From NCBI GenBank assembly GCA_024529925.1, contig JAFEUB010001559.1, positions 192,001 through 256,000 of the forward strand: a stretch of 64,000 bases of DNA, given 5' to 3'. Source of the stretch: Ophthalmolycus amberensis. Lineage: Eukaryota; Chordata; Actinopteri; Perciformes; Zoarcidae. This document shows, piece after piece, positions 25,104 through 37,833 of this stretch; position 1 is the stretch's first letter, and each line of letters starts with the position of its first letter. Under the pieces are notes generated by a model that ran no database searches, was not told the origin of the DNA, and saw only the letters and a list, made by a program, of their open reading frames with translations. The translations under genes were made by a program, and so were the position numbers.

Positions 25104-25136
25104 CCCCCCCCCTAACCCCCCCCCCCCCCCCCCCCC
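25104..25136. repeat. Poly-C runs (9 and 21)
   Basis: C9, then TAA, then C21; on the minus strand a G-run with quadruplex potential. Confidence 0.9.
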
Positions 25137-25220
25137 AACACCCCCCAAAAAGCAACGCATTCACAATCAGAGGTGGCACGTTGCCAGCCAATAATCCAGC
25201 ATCCTACAGCGGGAGAAAAC

Positions 25221-25223
<3 letters not shown>

Positions 25224-25257
<34 letters not shown>

Positions 25258-25268
25258 GTGTGTGTGTG
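25224..25268. repeat. (TG)n microsatellite
   Basis: TG repeat with one CG interruption, about 110 bases upstream of the GC-richer dock3 promoter block. Confidence 0.95.
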
Positions 25269-25380
25269 ATGGATGCATGCAACTGCCACGCAGAGAGAGA
25301 GAGGGCGCATATATTTGCCAATGATGCTTGACACATCGGTGTTGACAAAACGAGTCATGTGACGACCGTGAAAGATTGCG

Positions 25381-26042
25381 CAGCTTATGGTATATTGCAG
25401 GTTTCTCGGGGTTCTCTCGCGCCAGCTCGACAGCTCGGACATCGCGACCTATTACCCACTAATTACCGACCCGACGGAGCCCGTTCACGCCGGCTGAGCA
25501 GCCTTATTGTATTGGATCAGCCAGACTTGCGCGCGATTGGCTGCAAGAAAAGAAATAGAGAGGAACAACAAAATAAATAATTAAATGAACAAGCTTTGAG
25601 AGGGGGAAAAAAACGAAACATTTTTGTTCCACTTAAAACGCGTCTGCAATAACACCTTTTTTATTTTTTTGGAGACCAGAAAAACCGCTCACCGTGTGCG
25701 TGCATGAAAGCGTGCAGTGCCCGCTTGCTTGCTTGCGCGCGCGTGTGTGTGTGCGTTACATTAGGTGGACACGGAGACTGCATCAGACTGGAGACACACG
25801 CCGGGGACATAATAGAGCGGAGATATCGAGGCTTTGATGGTCCTTCCTTCCTCCCCCCTTTCCTCCCCTCCTACTGCAAACACACACAAGCTCCAGGATC
25901 CAGAATCCGGTCGAGACATGTAGTCCCATGTTCGAGCAGCCAGCAGAATTTGTAGCCTTCAGCTCCCATTTTTTTTTCAGCAGCATCATCTCACGATATC
26001 GACATAATGTGGCTTGCTCTACCGGAGGGGAAATAACCAAAT
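25381..26042 (+). promoter_or_regulatory. dock3: dock3 promoter and 5' leader
   Basis: GC- and CpG-richer block upstream of the dock3 start, with two inverted CCAAT boxes (ATTGG at 25511-25515 and 25536-25540). The sequence from about 25700 probably is the 5'UTR. A ten-codon upstream ORF (26007-26036, MWLALPEGK and stop) ends six bases before the dock3 ATG. Both ATGs have A at -3. Transcription start not determinable here. Confidence 0.5.
26007..26036 (+). promoter_or_regulatory. Upstream ORF in the dock3 leader
   Basis: ATG followed by eight codons and TAA, terminating six bases before the main start codon. Such short, closely spaced uORFs commonly dampen or condition translation of the main ORF. 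Whether the leader RNA includes it depends on the true start site. Confidence 0.5.
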
Positions 26043-26945
26043 ATGTGGATACCAACGGAAGAGGAGAAAATCGGAGTTGGTGAGTCAATCGCACCCTTTT
26101 AATCTCATTTAATTAACGTCTGGTTTTCTAGTGTTGTTGTTTTTTAATTGACTTCAATCATACAGCGTGTATGATGGCAATTATTTTGCACGAGAAACAC
26201 CCAATTTCTCGCTCATCAACACCCGCATCGGCTCATCCAGCCCATGTTTCCTGTTATTATGCCCATTACACCCAGTGGAAAAACAAAACACACACACTTC
26301 TAATGGCTGGTGTACACGCGCAGTGACTGCATAGAAAGGGGGGAAATTGCGTGGGATGATACACCACCTTAGAGATGCTATCGCAGTCTGTACACAACCG
26401 CGGGCGGTGCTTTACATCAGGCTCCCACTCTGAGTTGTGTGGTTTTGTACAAAATAAAGAAATAAATAAAAAATTAAATAAAAATATGCGTCAGTGTAGC
26501 ATTTTAGCCCTTTTCTTTTTATAAGCATATCTGAAGGGGGGGACGCGATTCGTGTTGAAACCACGAGGGGGCATCGTGACTGCGTCCTCTCCAACAGGTG
26601 TAGGCTGGAGTGAAGATGGAGTCTACCTGTAGACGGAAAACTGCCCTAATGCTGCTGCAACGACAGGAGGATTGCACCGCACTACATCACCCCCGAGGAA
26701 GAGGTGGTGGAGTGAATTATGAGTGTTTCACTACTCAGATTAGCCTCTTATGGGGGGGGGGGGGGGGGGGGGTAAGTAAAAAAACAGGCAACTATACCGT
26801 CAGAAACCACACGGTCTTATTAAACGGAACCCCACAGCCACGACAAAGAAGTATGATGATCCTACAGAGAGGTTTTTCATCAGGGCAGTGAGTCATGTCC
26901 AGATGCTCTACAGCTGGTTACTTGCAGGTCTACTCACGCTGGCTT

Positions 26946-27001
<56 letters not shown>

Positions 27002-27252
27002 AAACACTTTGTTTTGGAGGCGTTCAAATGTATCATGACCGTTTCATAAAGACTGCAGGATGAGAGCACCTTGTACTGCGCTGTGCAGTATAACCTTACC
27101 TTCATCCGCGCATCCATTTATCCGTCATAGAATCACTGCAGGTGTTTCTGCTTTCTCTCTTTTTTCTTATTTTCAAGCGCAAATGCATCATTTTGTGGGT
27201 TTTAAACAGGGGCGGGAGGTAGTTTGTGCGTGTGTTTGTATTTGTGGTGGTG

Positions 27253-27287
<35 letters not shown>

Positions 27288-30200
27288 AGCAACAGTTCGG
27301 GGCAGCCTCCGCGTCAGTTATAGGTCCGTCGGTGCGGAGTGACCTGGCGCTGTCCACGGTGCTGAAAATGTGCAGACGGCGCTGTCCACGGTGCTGAAAT
27401 GCGGGGAAGCAGAGCCGCCGTGTACATAGAACGTACTGTACCCTTGCAAAAGTATCCCCCGCGTTACTCTGGTACAACCCCCCCCCCCCCTCTCTCTCTC
27501 TCTCCTCGCCTCTATAAAGTGTTGACATGGGTTCAACATTTCTCCAACATAACCTTCCATCATTTCTTCTCCCTCCGCATCTGTGTTGTTATAGTGGCAC
27601 CATTTTGCACATATTTTTTCCCCCATCTTCTTTGCTTATTTTGCCTGTAAATTGCCCTCTCACCAATATTGCCACGCACGGATGTCTAACTGCGATGTGT
27701 GTGTGTGTGTGTGTGTGTCAGCAGACAGCCCTTTTCGTTTTTTTATTCCCATGTTGCCTTAATGGGCTCCGTCTAAAACGGGGGAAGCAGCTGGAGACCA
27801 CCTCATGAAACGTTAATGCCTTTTCTTAGAATCGCTGCCTCTTCATTATTGTGTTGGTTTATGCAGAAAGTAATATTAGTTTGTAAATTACATGTAGAGT
27901 GGCAGCAAAGGTCGCCCAGCTCTGTCCACCCCGGAACTGCAACTGATAATCATTTCAATCACCAATGAATCTATTATTACCCTTGTTTGATAATTAGTCT
28001 TTCAAATGTCAAAAAGTACCCAAACGTAAATTCACCTTGCAGTGAAAACGGAATATAAGCTTATTGTGACATACATTGTTAATATATTGAATTTAATTTA
28101 TAAAATTGTCCAAATTATAACCATTATAATAAACCCTTAGTCCAGTGTTCTTTGGATTTTTCTTATTTACAAATGACTCACTATGGATTTCTCTCGTATT
28201 TGCAGCAATATTGCAAGAATCTCTCTGCACTTTTATTGGAGAGAGCGCTCCGACTTTAAGTCAGTATACCTGCTCACATGAGAGAGAGAAATGAATCAGC
28301 CATCTTTATCTTTTTGCCACAGGACGTGGCTCAGACGCAAACTGCTACTGTATGAGCATCAAAATAAAAAATACACATTAAAATAGTATGAATATTAACA
28401 CAACATTTACACAATGTTACGATTGTTGTATAATAATGATATCTAAATACAATATTACAAATACGTTTCAACAAACACACGTGTTTTTGTTTGTGTGTGT
28501 CTAGGTTATTCACTGCTCAGGTTGTGGCATGTTGATTACAGACGTTATTAAACTCTATAAAATCTGGAATTACAGAGTTGAATTTGTCCAAAATAAATGT
28601 TCCTTATCTCATTGACCGTTTGACATTTCAGGAGGAAGTGCGTCTCTGTCTCGACCTCTCCTGTGGAACAGTGACCACATATTCTCCCGTGATGTTTCTG
28701 TGTCTTTAGCAGCACATGACGATAATCAAGCAGGCTGTAGGCCACCGTTATCTGAACTGGACAGCTCAAAGGATCAAACGTGTTCACGGCAGAACAAAAG
28801 AGAGCTGATGCTCAAACTGAGGGTGGGATTAGAGAGATTAATGTAGCCCAAAAGTAGCAGTTTCTTCGTGGGTTTTTAGCGATGATTTTTAGTGGAAAAG
28901 TTGCTCAGCTTTATTTTGGTGAGCACTTCTTTGGACTCATCGTTGGCTCTGGATCACACGATTCCTTAGTACCTGAACTGCACATCAGCACTAATACACC
29001 TTGTTTCATAATAGTTCTGAACTTGGTCCTTTTAGAAGTGCTTTTATGATAAGGTCGTCGTCTCGCTGCTATACCCGGACCCCCTGCAGCTGGTTAGCGT
29101 GCCTAGATTTCCGTGACGCTGATTTGGGATCAGGTTTAGTAAAAATGTCTCCTGTGCGTCTGTGGCAGGAATCCCTACGTTAGTACGACTTCAGCGCAGT
29201 AATGTGTCAGAGTAAGTGAGTGTGCATTCGAGTCGTGCCGAGCAACATGACTCAGTGGGCGAAGCCCGGAGACCGCTCGTGTGAATTTCTTTTTCAACTT
29301 CGCTGGATCTGGGACAGGACTACTCAAGCAGGACCTTCGTGGTTCTCATGCTCACATTGCATTACTGGAAAGGGTTTTAAGGATTCACTCGGTAAGCAGC
29401 TCAGCTACAGTTGTACCAGTCACGATTGAGACTGGAACAAAAAAACGACGGAAAGATACCCCAAGGAAATTTCAGTGCTGCGGTTTTAGAGGAGCGCAGT
29501 GTCGTCTTTAATACGATGTTTCTCAGTACGAAGGAGCCAATAACAGATAATTCATAATCCATATGTAGTGTTTACTGTTGTACTGGCAGGTTTCTGATGA
29601 CATCTCCCCTCACTCTACAGAATATTTCTCCCCTGTGAGCCATTGTACAGTCAGGTGACTCTCACTGCCACTAGGTCATGTGTGTTTTAAGCTTCACTAT
29701 ATTACATATAGAGGGGAAAAAATCATCTTTCAAGACATGGCAGCATGTAGGTGATACTTGTCTCTTCTCTGCTTTTTTTTAACGCGGGATATAGCTTACA
29801 TGTTGGATTTGGCCTGACTATAAAATGGCAGAGAAGGACAGGAAACAGCAAAGTGAAGGGTAGACATGGGAAGCAGAGTGTCTTTAAATACCTCAGCCGG
29901 GCTTTCTCTGGACATATGTGCTAATTCTATCAGTGCTTTTTGATGTGCAGGAAATACGGAGGACAGCAAAGACAAAGTAAAGTGACTTGAACACATTCTA
30001 AACTTTGCTAACAAACCTTTCAACATATTAGGCGCCATGTTTGTGGAGCTACTCTCTGAATTGCCACATCCTTTCTCGCAATCATCACGTTTGTCTTTAT
30101 ATTTTGTTATTTTTTTGACATCGCAACACTGCAGGATTCAATCAACAAGGTTGAGTTGGAGGTTTTTAGTGTTCACTCGTGTTTTTCCTTTCCCCAACAC

Positions 30201-33200
30201 CGTGCGTGGCAGCACTGCTAGTGAAGAGCAAGCAAATTAGAACAGAGGAGTGTTATTAATTCTCACTGATGCTGCTTCGATGATTTTAAAATGTATTTTA
30301 CAATTATAGTTTATCTCTTGTCTCCTGAGTCTAATGCTTATTTCAAACCACGATGCTTGAAACGGTAATTTTCCTCCTACTCTCAGTATTTGTTAGACTC
30401 GAGTGACATTGTGTAGACTTCACGGCTTGAATGTCAAAACTTCTGCATATTTAAATCCAGGAATGTTGCTGCTATGGTCCGACAGGAGCCGGTGGTGGTA
30501 TAGTTATGAAGTGCTGTTGTGGAAAACCAACTCCGTCTGTCCTCACTTCACGCCGACACAGAAAACTGGATTCCTAAGAAACTTTTGTCAGACTTTAAAA
30601 ACGTTTGGTGGATATCCGAAGAATAATTCAGAACAGGAAATAGAGAATATTGTGTACTTTGAGTTTATATATTTTTCAGAGTAAATATGGACTCTTTTGC
30701 TATTCATTTGTTTACTTTATTAAATCTAAAGCATTTAAAGTGAACACACTTTTTGACTTTGTGATGAAACCTGTCTAGAATAAGTTGTATTTCTGCTCTC
30801 TACATATCGATACATATACATATATATATGTGTATATATATATATAGATATGTATATTTGTCATACATGGAACAATGGAAGTGTGGTGAGGTGAGAGGAA
30901 AGCGGAGGACAGCAGGAGCCTCCTCCTGTGCTGAAGCCCCATAATTCCTCCCATGTTGCTGGTTACACAACAGCGGCCATGAGATGCCATGTGGACTCTG
31001 AATGTAACTAAATAGAGAGACAGTCTGGACTGATATACCGTTGCTAAGTAGAAGTGTTTGCGTTTGCCAACATTTTCCACTGCCTGTCCCGTCAGTCCTT
31101 CCAACATCCTACGTTCAACATGTTGAAGAAGTAGAAAGATGAATTTGTGTGCGTGTGTGTGTGTGCGTGTGTGTGTGTGTGTGAATATGCAAATGCAGAA
31201 AGCTTTTGGGCACAATGAAAGAGTGTTTACACGGCTCGGAGGTTTTTTGTGCGGGTGGACTATGAAAATATAAGCCTGCTCGATGCGCCCGTCTCTCTCT
31301 CTCTCTCTCTCTCTCTCTAGAAAACATGACAAGCTCATCTTGTTCTGACGTGGCCTCCGCTAAAGAGAGTTTCAAACTGGTGTGAGTGCAGGTTTTTTGC
31401 AATTCAAATGAAATAGAGGCCATTAAAGAATAGCACTCTCAAATAGGGAAGACTTAGCCCTGGCTGGAAAAAGGTGCCCGAGGCAGACAGGGGGAAAAAA
31501 GGTGACAAGGAGGCTGTTTAAAGTCGATTCGTCTCTCCGACTCTAATACATGCCCAATACGCTTGACTTGAACTCCAGTGCCACACAGCATCCAATAAGC
31601 TTTGCCATTTAAGAAATAAAAGCCCAGATCCCCGCAGCAGCTACAGTGACGAAAGCCCTCCAGTCTGTAGATCATCTGTTGCCACAGTTACCCGAGCACT
31701 CGTTACCCTCAAACAGGCAACTGGAGCCGAATCCCAAACCCCTCCTCCTCTTCCTCCTCTTCCTCCTCCCCCTCACTGGGTCCCCTGGCTAGTTCATTAG
31801 CATAATGATTCACACCAAACTCTCCTTGAAGGGCCACCATTTGTTGGTTTAAAAAAAAAGAAAATCGTCAGTAGAGCGCTGTCGTCGTTAAACATGTTTG
31901 TCTTCACTGAGTGTTACATCGATGCACAGAGGCAACGCTATTGCGAAGGCCTTTTCCTGTGGCGTCCATCCCTAAAGGAATAATCATATTCTTAATCAGA
32001 GTCACATGATTTTTTTTTTTATGTGCAAAAGCAGGTGGCATGGAAGATTTATGCTAATTCCGACTTATGATAAAGCAGCGTTTACTAAGCAGTTTGTGTG
32101 GGCTCTATTTTGGGAGACAGTTCAATTAACTTCACACTGCACAAGAAAAGAAATCAGGCCGCTTAAAGAATTAATTGACTATTAAAATGACGACCCACTT
32201 CATGGTGGGAGCTTGTTTACAGTTTGCTAAGCAGTGGTTCCTGTGTGACTCCGTGTTCAGATGCATTGAACAGCTTATTAAAAGCCACAACCCCAAAAAC
32301 ACAAGCTGTGTGGAGACACGCCAGTGTAAGGGAGGCAAGGCTGCTTCATCAGAGGTCTCACAGATTAAACCAAGCATTACTACTATAAGGTCAAATATTT
32401 GGTCTCATGATTGTTTTCTCTTTCTTTTTCTTTTTTTTTGGCACAGTGATCTGCAACTTCCGGTCGTCAATATGCCAGGCCCTGGTTCTGGAGATCGGGG
32501 AAACTGTTCAGATTCTGGAGAAGAGTGAAGGTAAAAGCAATAAGATCTCATAGAATGCATACTTGTGACAAACTGAGGCACGGTTATTGTGTATCAGGTA
32601 CGTAACTGTTGTCACGCAGGGCCTCAACGTCCGCCTACGTATTTTATCTGGGGGTAATCTACATTCAGGTAAAAGTCATTCTAGTATTTACATTTGGCTA
32701 CTTTTAGGCCAAATAAATGAATAAAGAATTCTGTATTTGTCCAACCAGAACTTGTCCACCACAACTTTATTCCTAACAACACGGAGAGGGCTTTGAAACT
32801 GCATTTTAACATTTGTGTTGGAAAATAAAACTTAAAAGTCTGAATGGGAGTTAGAATGTCTTTATCTTCTCTTCTGTGAGTTTTCTCCTGTGAAACGGAA
32901 ACATTTGAGTCCCGTACAATAGAATGCTTCCGAACACCATGAGTCAGTATTTCTGCACTTCTGGTTCCCTTGTCTCTAAGTCGATGGGTTTTTTTGGTTA
33001 GAGGCCTGAAATAAGGTCTGTGGTTAACACAAGCTTAAGAGAGTTTCTTCTACTATATAAAATGTGTCAGTAAATAACCCTTTTATTTTAAATTGTGAAG
33101 CTTTCCGTGTCTTAATAAAGAAGGTTGCTAACAAGAGGCTAAATGAGACAAAACAAACGTGATCACGCCGACTAGTCCGCCTTCACCGCCTCGTTGTGTT

Positions 33201-36200
33201 TATACTCGCGCTCATTTGTTGTAGTTTATTTACAACCTAAAAATAGTTACATATACATATAATAGTTAGTCAACTATGTATGATGGTATTAATAATAGGT
33301 CAAATAGAGGCAATGCTCTGAAACACATTCAATTTAAATACAAGGTTAAATACAAAATTAAAAATACAGATAACAAATAAAACAAATAAAGTGTATAAGA
33401 AGTGATACTAACACCAGTAGTATTGCACATGATGTGGTTACTATTGTTCTAAGAGTACGAGGACATTCAGGGTGAACCAAAACAAACTGTAAACTTTGAT
33501 GAACACCAGTTCTGACATACTGAGCTCAGTTATGTAACGTTTGTTATTATGTAATCTCATTACTTTCCCCAGTCCCTCCAGTGGTATCTAGAAAGCCACT
33601 AGCGTTATCTTTTTATCCATCATAGGCCTACTGGTGATGTAGCCGAGCTAACTGCTAGGTTAGCTGACAGAACCCCGGCTAACGGGAGTGCTGCCACTAT
33701 CTGTGTTAGTTTGTGGCCAATAAATGAACGCTAACTGACTAAGAAGTACCCACAACATCCTTTTAAAACGGCATGTTTTGCTTTTGTTTGTCAAAAAGAC
33801 TGGTAGTCACGTGTAAATCATTTAGTTTCAGCTGTTTTTGTGGATATCAAACTGACAAACGACCATCGGCAGCAGCACCGCTAAGCTAGGCTAGGCTAGT
33901 CCAAGCTAGCACTGTCAACATGAGTGAAATATGTACATTTTAAAACCAGGTTAGCTATTATGTTAAATGCAACGTTTTAACAGCAGAGAACGACATTCAC
34001 ACTGACATTTAAAGTAACTGTTAGAATTGGATTTGATGTGGTAAAGAAAACTAGGCTGGTGCACTTCACCAGCCTCTTCTACCGTGATAAGTACAACATT
34101 GTGTGATGGCACATGTTGTGTACCTTAATACTTGTCATTGTCAGGTTTTCTGATGTGCGCTTTGCTCTTCCTTTAGGTTGGTACAGAGGCTTCTCCACCA
34201 AGAAGCCTTCTATCAAGGTAATTATAACACATTGTGGTTTGACATTGTGTGGAGTCCTGCAGACTGTCAACACACTAGTTACTATTTGGATTGTAAATAA
34301 AACCTCTATTGTAGTTAATAATGCAACAGACTGTTAACAAAACTTGTTGGGCAACCCAGAATTTAATGAAGTTGTTTTATTACACATGAAGAGTCACCAA
34401 AACATCTGTAAAAGTGGTTGCCTTGGTCTCCACAGGAAGGTTTGATCAGAGGCGATACATATTTGTGAATGATAATGTGAAGTGAGAGATGTGCATCCCA
34501 GAAATAACTCCGTCTAGACAACAAAGAGCTTAATGACTGATTCACTTATTGAAGAGAGCTTTGATTTGACAAAAATAGAAATCTCCTGACCTGTATTTCC
34601 AGATGTGCTTTAAAAAAAAGACCAAGTTTTGACTCCACAGCAAAAAGCACAAAACGTGTTGTGTTAATGTGCCATCTTCAAGATGTTACTCACAAATGGT
34701 GGATTAAAAACAACTCCACAGCAAATATAATAAAAAGATCAAATTAAAAAGTATGTGCATTGCATTACATGCACACCTTGGTGTGAGGCACATGCCAGCT
34801 CTATTATTTCATTTAATATGCAGAGCATCATGGACCCACCACTGTGCAGAAATCTTGGAAAATCCAGATTTTGTTTTCCTTTCAGCCAGCAGATGGTGCA
34901 GTCAGAGATCTGAAAACCAGTCTTTTTTTTCTTCTTTTTTTACCAAAAATGCTTTTTGAAAAGAAATAAGTTACAATAAAATTAGAATTTAGTTCTAATC
35001 CGTAACATCAAAGAAATTGTATTCTTCAGTGACTTCTGCAGGCGAGATGCAGCACACACTCGTACATCTTTGATCCAGGAAGAAAGAAAGTTAAGGTGGA
35101 GGGAAGGATGGAGACATTGAATCCAAACCTCTCACTTAACAGTATGTGCATGCAGCATTATTTTGATAAATCCGGCTCAGTAAGAGGAGAGACCATAGGT
35201 GCAGAACTCCGAATTATACAACACCATCACCACTGACAGAGCTCAATACTCTGCACTGCAGTAAGTGGTTATTATATACGACTGACAAATCTGCTTCCCG
35301 TGGGATTGATTGTTCAGTAAAGACTGTTTATGAGAGACTCCATTCCTGATAACCTGTAGCGGAGCTGGAGAGTCATTAAACCCGGATGGAGAGTTTGCAT
35401 ATCCATGTAGGCAAACAGTAGTAGCGTCAGAAACACGAATAGCAGACATATTATTCGAAACATGAGAGCAGGTAATCTTTTGCTATTTCCTAGGTCCGCT
35501 CTACTTTAAACTGAAATGTCAAAAAAAAACCTGAAGTGTTATGTGATGCTGCTGTAACGTTTTCAAAGAAAGCACAAAAGCTGTCCAGTCCTGGTAAATG
35601 TAGGTGTTAGTGGCTACATGCTGTCCTCCTCTACTCTCATCAGCTATTTACAGTTCTTACTAACACCCCTCCATTTTGTTATGTACTCTGCTGCCCACAT
35701 TCAGTCGCCCCCGTACTCTCTCGGTGCTAAGAGGAATTAGTTGTGCTCAATGTGGCCAATTCTCCACATCTGGCAGATTAGAATAAGAAAGATGAACTGC
35801 AAGGGTGGCAGTTAGCACCACGCGGTCTCTGGTGGCCTTCCCCCTGCTAAAGCCAAGCCACAATAGGGCTCCTGCACGTTGCTCTGCCTCTCGTCTGGTC
35901 TGTGCAAACAGCATCTTTTTTTTTTCCCCCCTCCCTTGCATGGCAGAAAATGTCAGCACACAGCAAAGCCGACATTGTCAAAAACACGTATAAAGGAAGC
36001 GTGATCTTGCATTTTCTTCAGCACATAATGTGTTGCCAGCAGAACTGTATAATCTCCACTGAAGACGGTCTCGGTTTTTTTTCTGCCTAATAACACAAAC
36101 ACAATACTGTACATTTTGGTTCCATGTAGCGGGAGAGTAAAGAACGTGATCCTGTCACACTCTGTAACGTCTCTGCCCCTTCCTCTCTGTCCACAGGGTA

Positions 36201-37794
36201 TTTTCCCAGTCAGCTATGTCCACTTGAAGAAATCCACAGTGACCAACAGAGGGTAAGTTCTATGATGAAGTGTTCTTATTTGACCTTGCCCAGCATCGTA
36301 ATTGACCCTTGGCTAAGCCCCGCCCCCCGCTGCTCCTCCGTCAAGCTGTCAGAGCCTCGTTACCATGGAGTCCACACTGTCACTAACTGCACTCCCTGAA
36401 GAAATATGATCTAATATTTGGAGAAACGAAAAAAGTGATTTCAGAGAGAAGCAGACAGAAGGCTCTACAATGTCTGTTTGAAGGATGAATCCAGGATGTT
36501 GAACTGATTCATCAGTGAAAACACGTTTCAAAGATAAAGATAGAAGCTAAAGCTAAAAGTGAACCACCACATCACCTGGACATCCAGACAGAAGACAGTG
36601 AAATTCAAGAACAACACTGTTCCTGTAAAGCTGGCTCGGTCTTACAGTCATTAAAATGCATTCAGTAGACCTTCAGTAGCTACCGTAGCATTGAAGTGCT
36701 AACGCCGGTTAATGATGTGCTAACGTACCCTGCTAATGTTAGCTCCACAGGTTTTTATGTGGCGTTTTAGTCACGTATATCTCCTTCCAACCTCTCCGGG
36801 TAACGAGTATACACAACGTTTAAACATGATGAGCTCCAAATCCACTAAACCCGCCTGAAAATGAAGACAATCTGAAACGATTTAATGAGCGTCTATGAAG
36901 CAGAGCCACATAGTTGTGAGAGCCTATTATCGCTCTCCGATTGGCCAGTCTGCTTTTGAGGGTGGAACTTAGTAAAGGGTCAATTAGGGATGCACTTGTC
37001 TAACTTTTTATGATTTTTTTTCTACTTTTTATCGATCTACCCTACCCCCATATATCCAACATACGATGAAAAAACTAAAAAGTTTGCCAGACCAGCAAAT
37101 AATTGTCCATGCATGCCCAGATATGCTGAATAGAACTGACAAAATGCTTGCTGCACACGTAACATTAGGCATTAGAGTGTCAGGATCCCGCAGCTCCCCC
37201 GGTCGTCCTGCTGATTCCGCACGTCTTATTGCCCGTAAACTTAGTTCTGGGTTCTTTACCCTGTTGGTAGTGAATCCCACTACACAGCAGCTTTTTCCCC
37301 ATTTTTCTGTTGTTTGCATGCAGACGAAAGTGATAAGGAGGCACCTTCACACAAAACAAGGTCAATGGACGGCCATGAATTGTTTTCCCCTCTATGCGCA
37401 CATGTCGCACCGACAACCAGTCTCCGTCACACTACAATTAGAGTGAAGGAACACCTTGCAAATATGCAGGGAGCGTTCCATTATCTGAATTTATTATTAA
37501 GTAAACACAGCAAGCAAGCGAGTTGAATTTATTGCAGACGCAACAACATCAGCAGTGGTTTCTCTTTACAGATTCATGGCTGGTTTTATTGAGACATATT
37601 GGAGGATGATATGAGCAATGATGATGAAACCATTTTGTTCATTCCATACTGGTCAGGAGCGCCGCTTCACTCATCATACATGGAGTCTGATACAGATTCA
37701 TCAAATGTCAGAGCATGACGATCTGTGACCGACCAATCTTCAAGACAATTACCACCGGACGGCTGCTGACATGCATGCACACACACACACACAT

Positions 37795-37833
<39 letters not shown>

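Larger units (their letters stand above)
21261..25380. other. Intergenic region between dcaf1 and dock3
   Basis: About 4.1 kb without a gene I can support. It contains a fish repeat fragment (22150-22275), a decayed LINE (about 22330-22930), TG microsatellites (23327-23353, 25224-25268) and homopolymer runs of G or C (23461-23472, 24911-24929, 25104-25136). I saw no MANF or RBM15B coding sequence, although these genes sit between DOCK3 and DCAF1 in human. Confidence 0.6.
26080..32446 (+). other. dock3: dock3 intron 1
   Basis: The largest intron (6.4 kb). It holds poly-G runs (26752-26772, 27264-27282), poly-C (27478-27490), long CA/TG tracts (26946-26999, 27696-27718, 31146-31183), a (TC)n tract (31291-31319) and a TA-rich tract (30815-30845). 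A LINE relic lies on the minus strand (about 28340-28790). No conserved protein gene was recognised in it. Confidence 0.7.
26043..36252 (+). other. dock3: DOCK3 SH3 domain exons 1-4
   Basis: Four small exons spread over 10 kb encode residues 1-72. They include ALVLEIGETVQILEKSEGWY and RGFSTKKPSIKGIFPVSYVH, the SH3 fold that in DOCK-A/B proteins contacts ELMO and autoinhibits the DHR-2 domain. Tryptophan and the GIFP/Y surface residues are intact. Confidence 0.92.

Noticed and set aside
21261..25380. Possible MANF or RBM15B gene in the spacer
   Set aside because: No exon resembling either protein was seen on either strand.
29001..29511. Cluster of short plus-strand frames in dock3 intron 1
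   Set aside because: No protein family recognised and no convincing splice sites in phase with dock3 exons 1-2.
30775..31338. 187-codon minus-strand open frame
   Set aside because: Runs through TA, CA and TC simple repeats; translation is His/Thr and Arg/Glu repeats.
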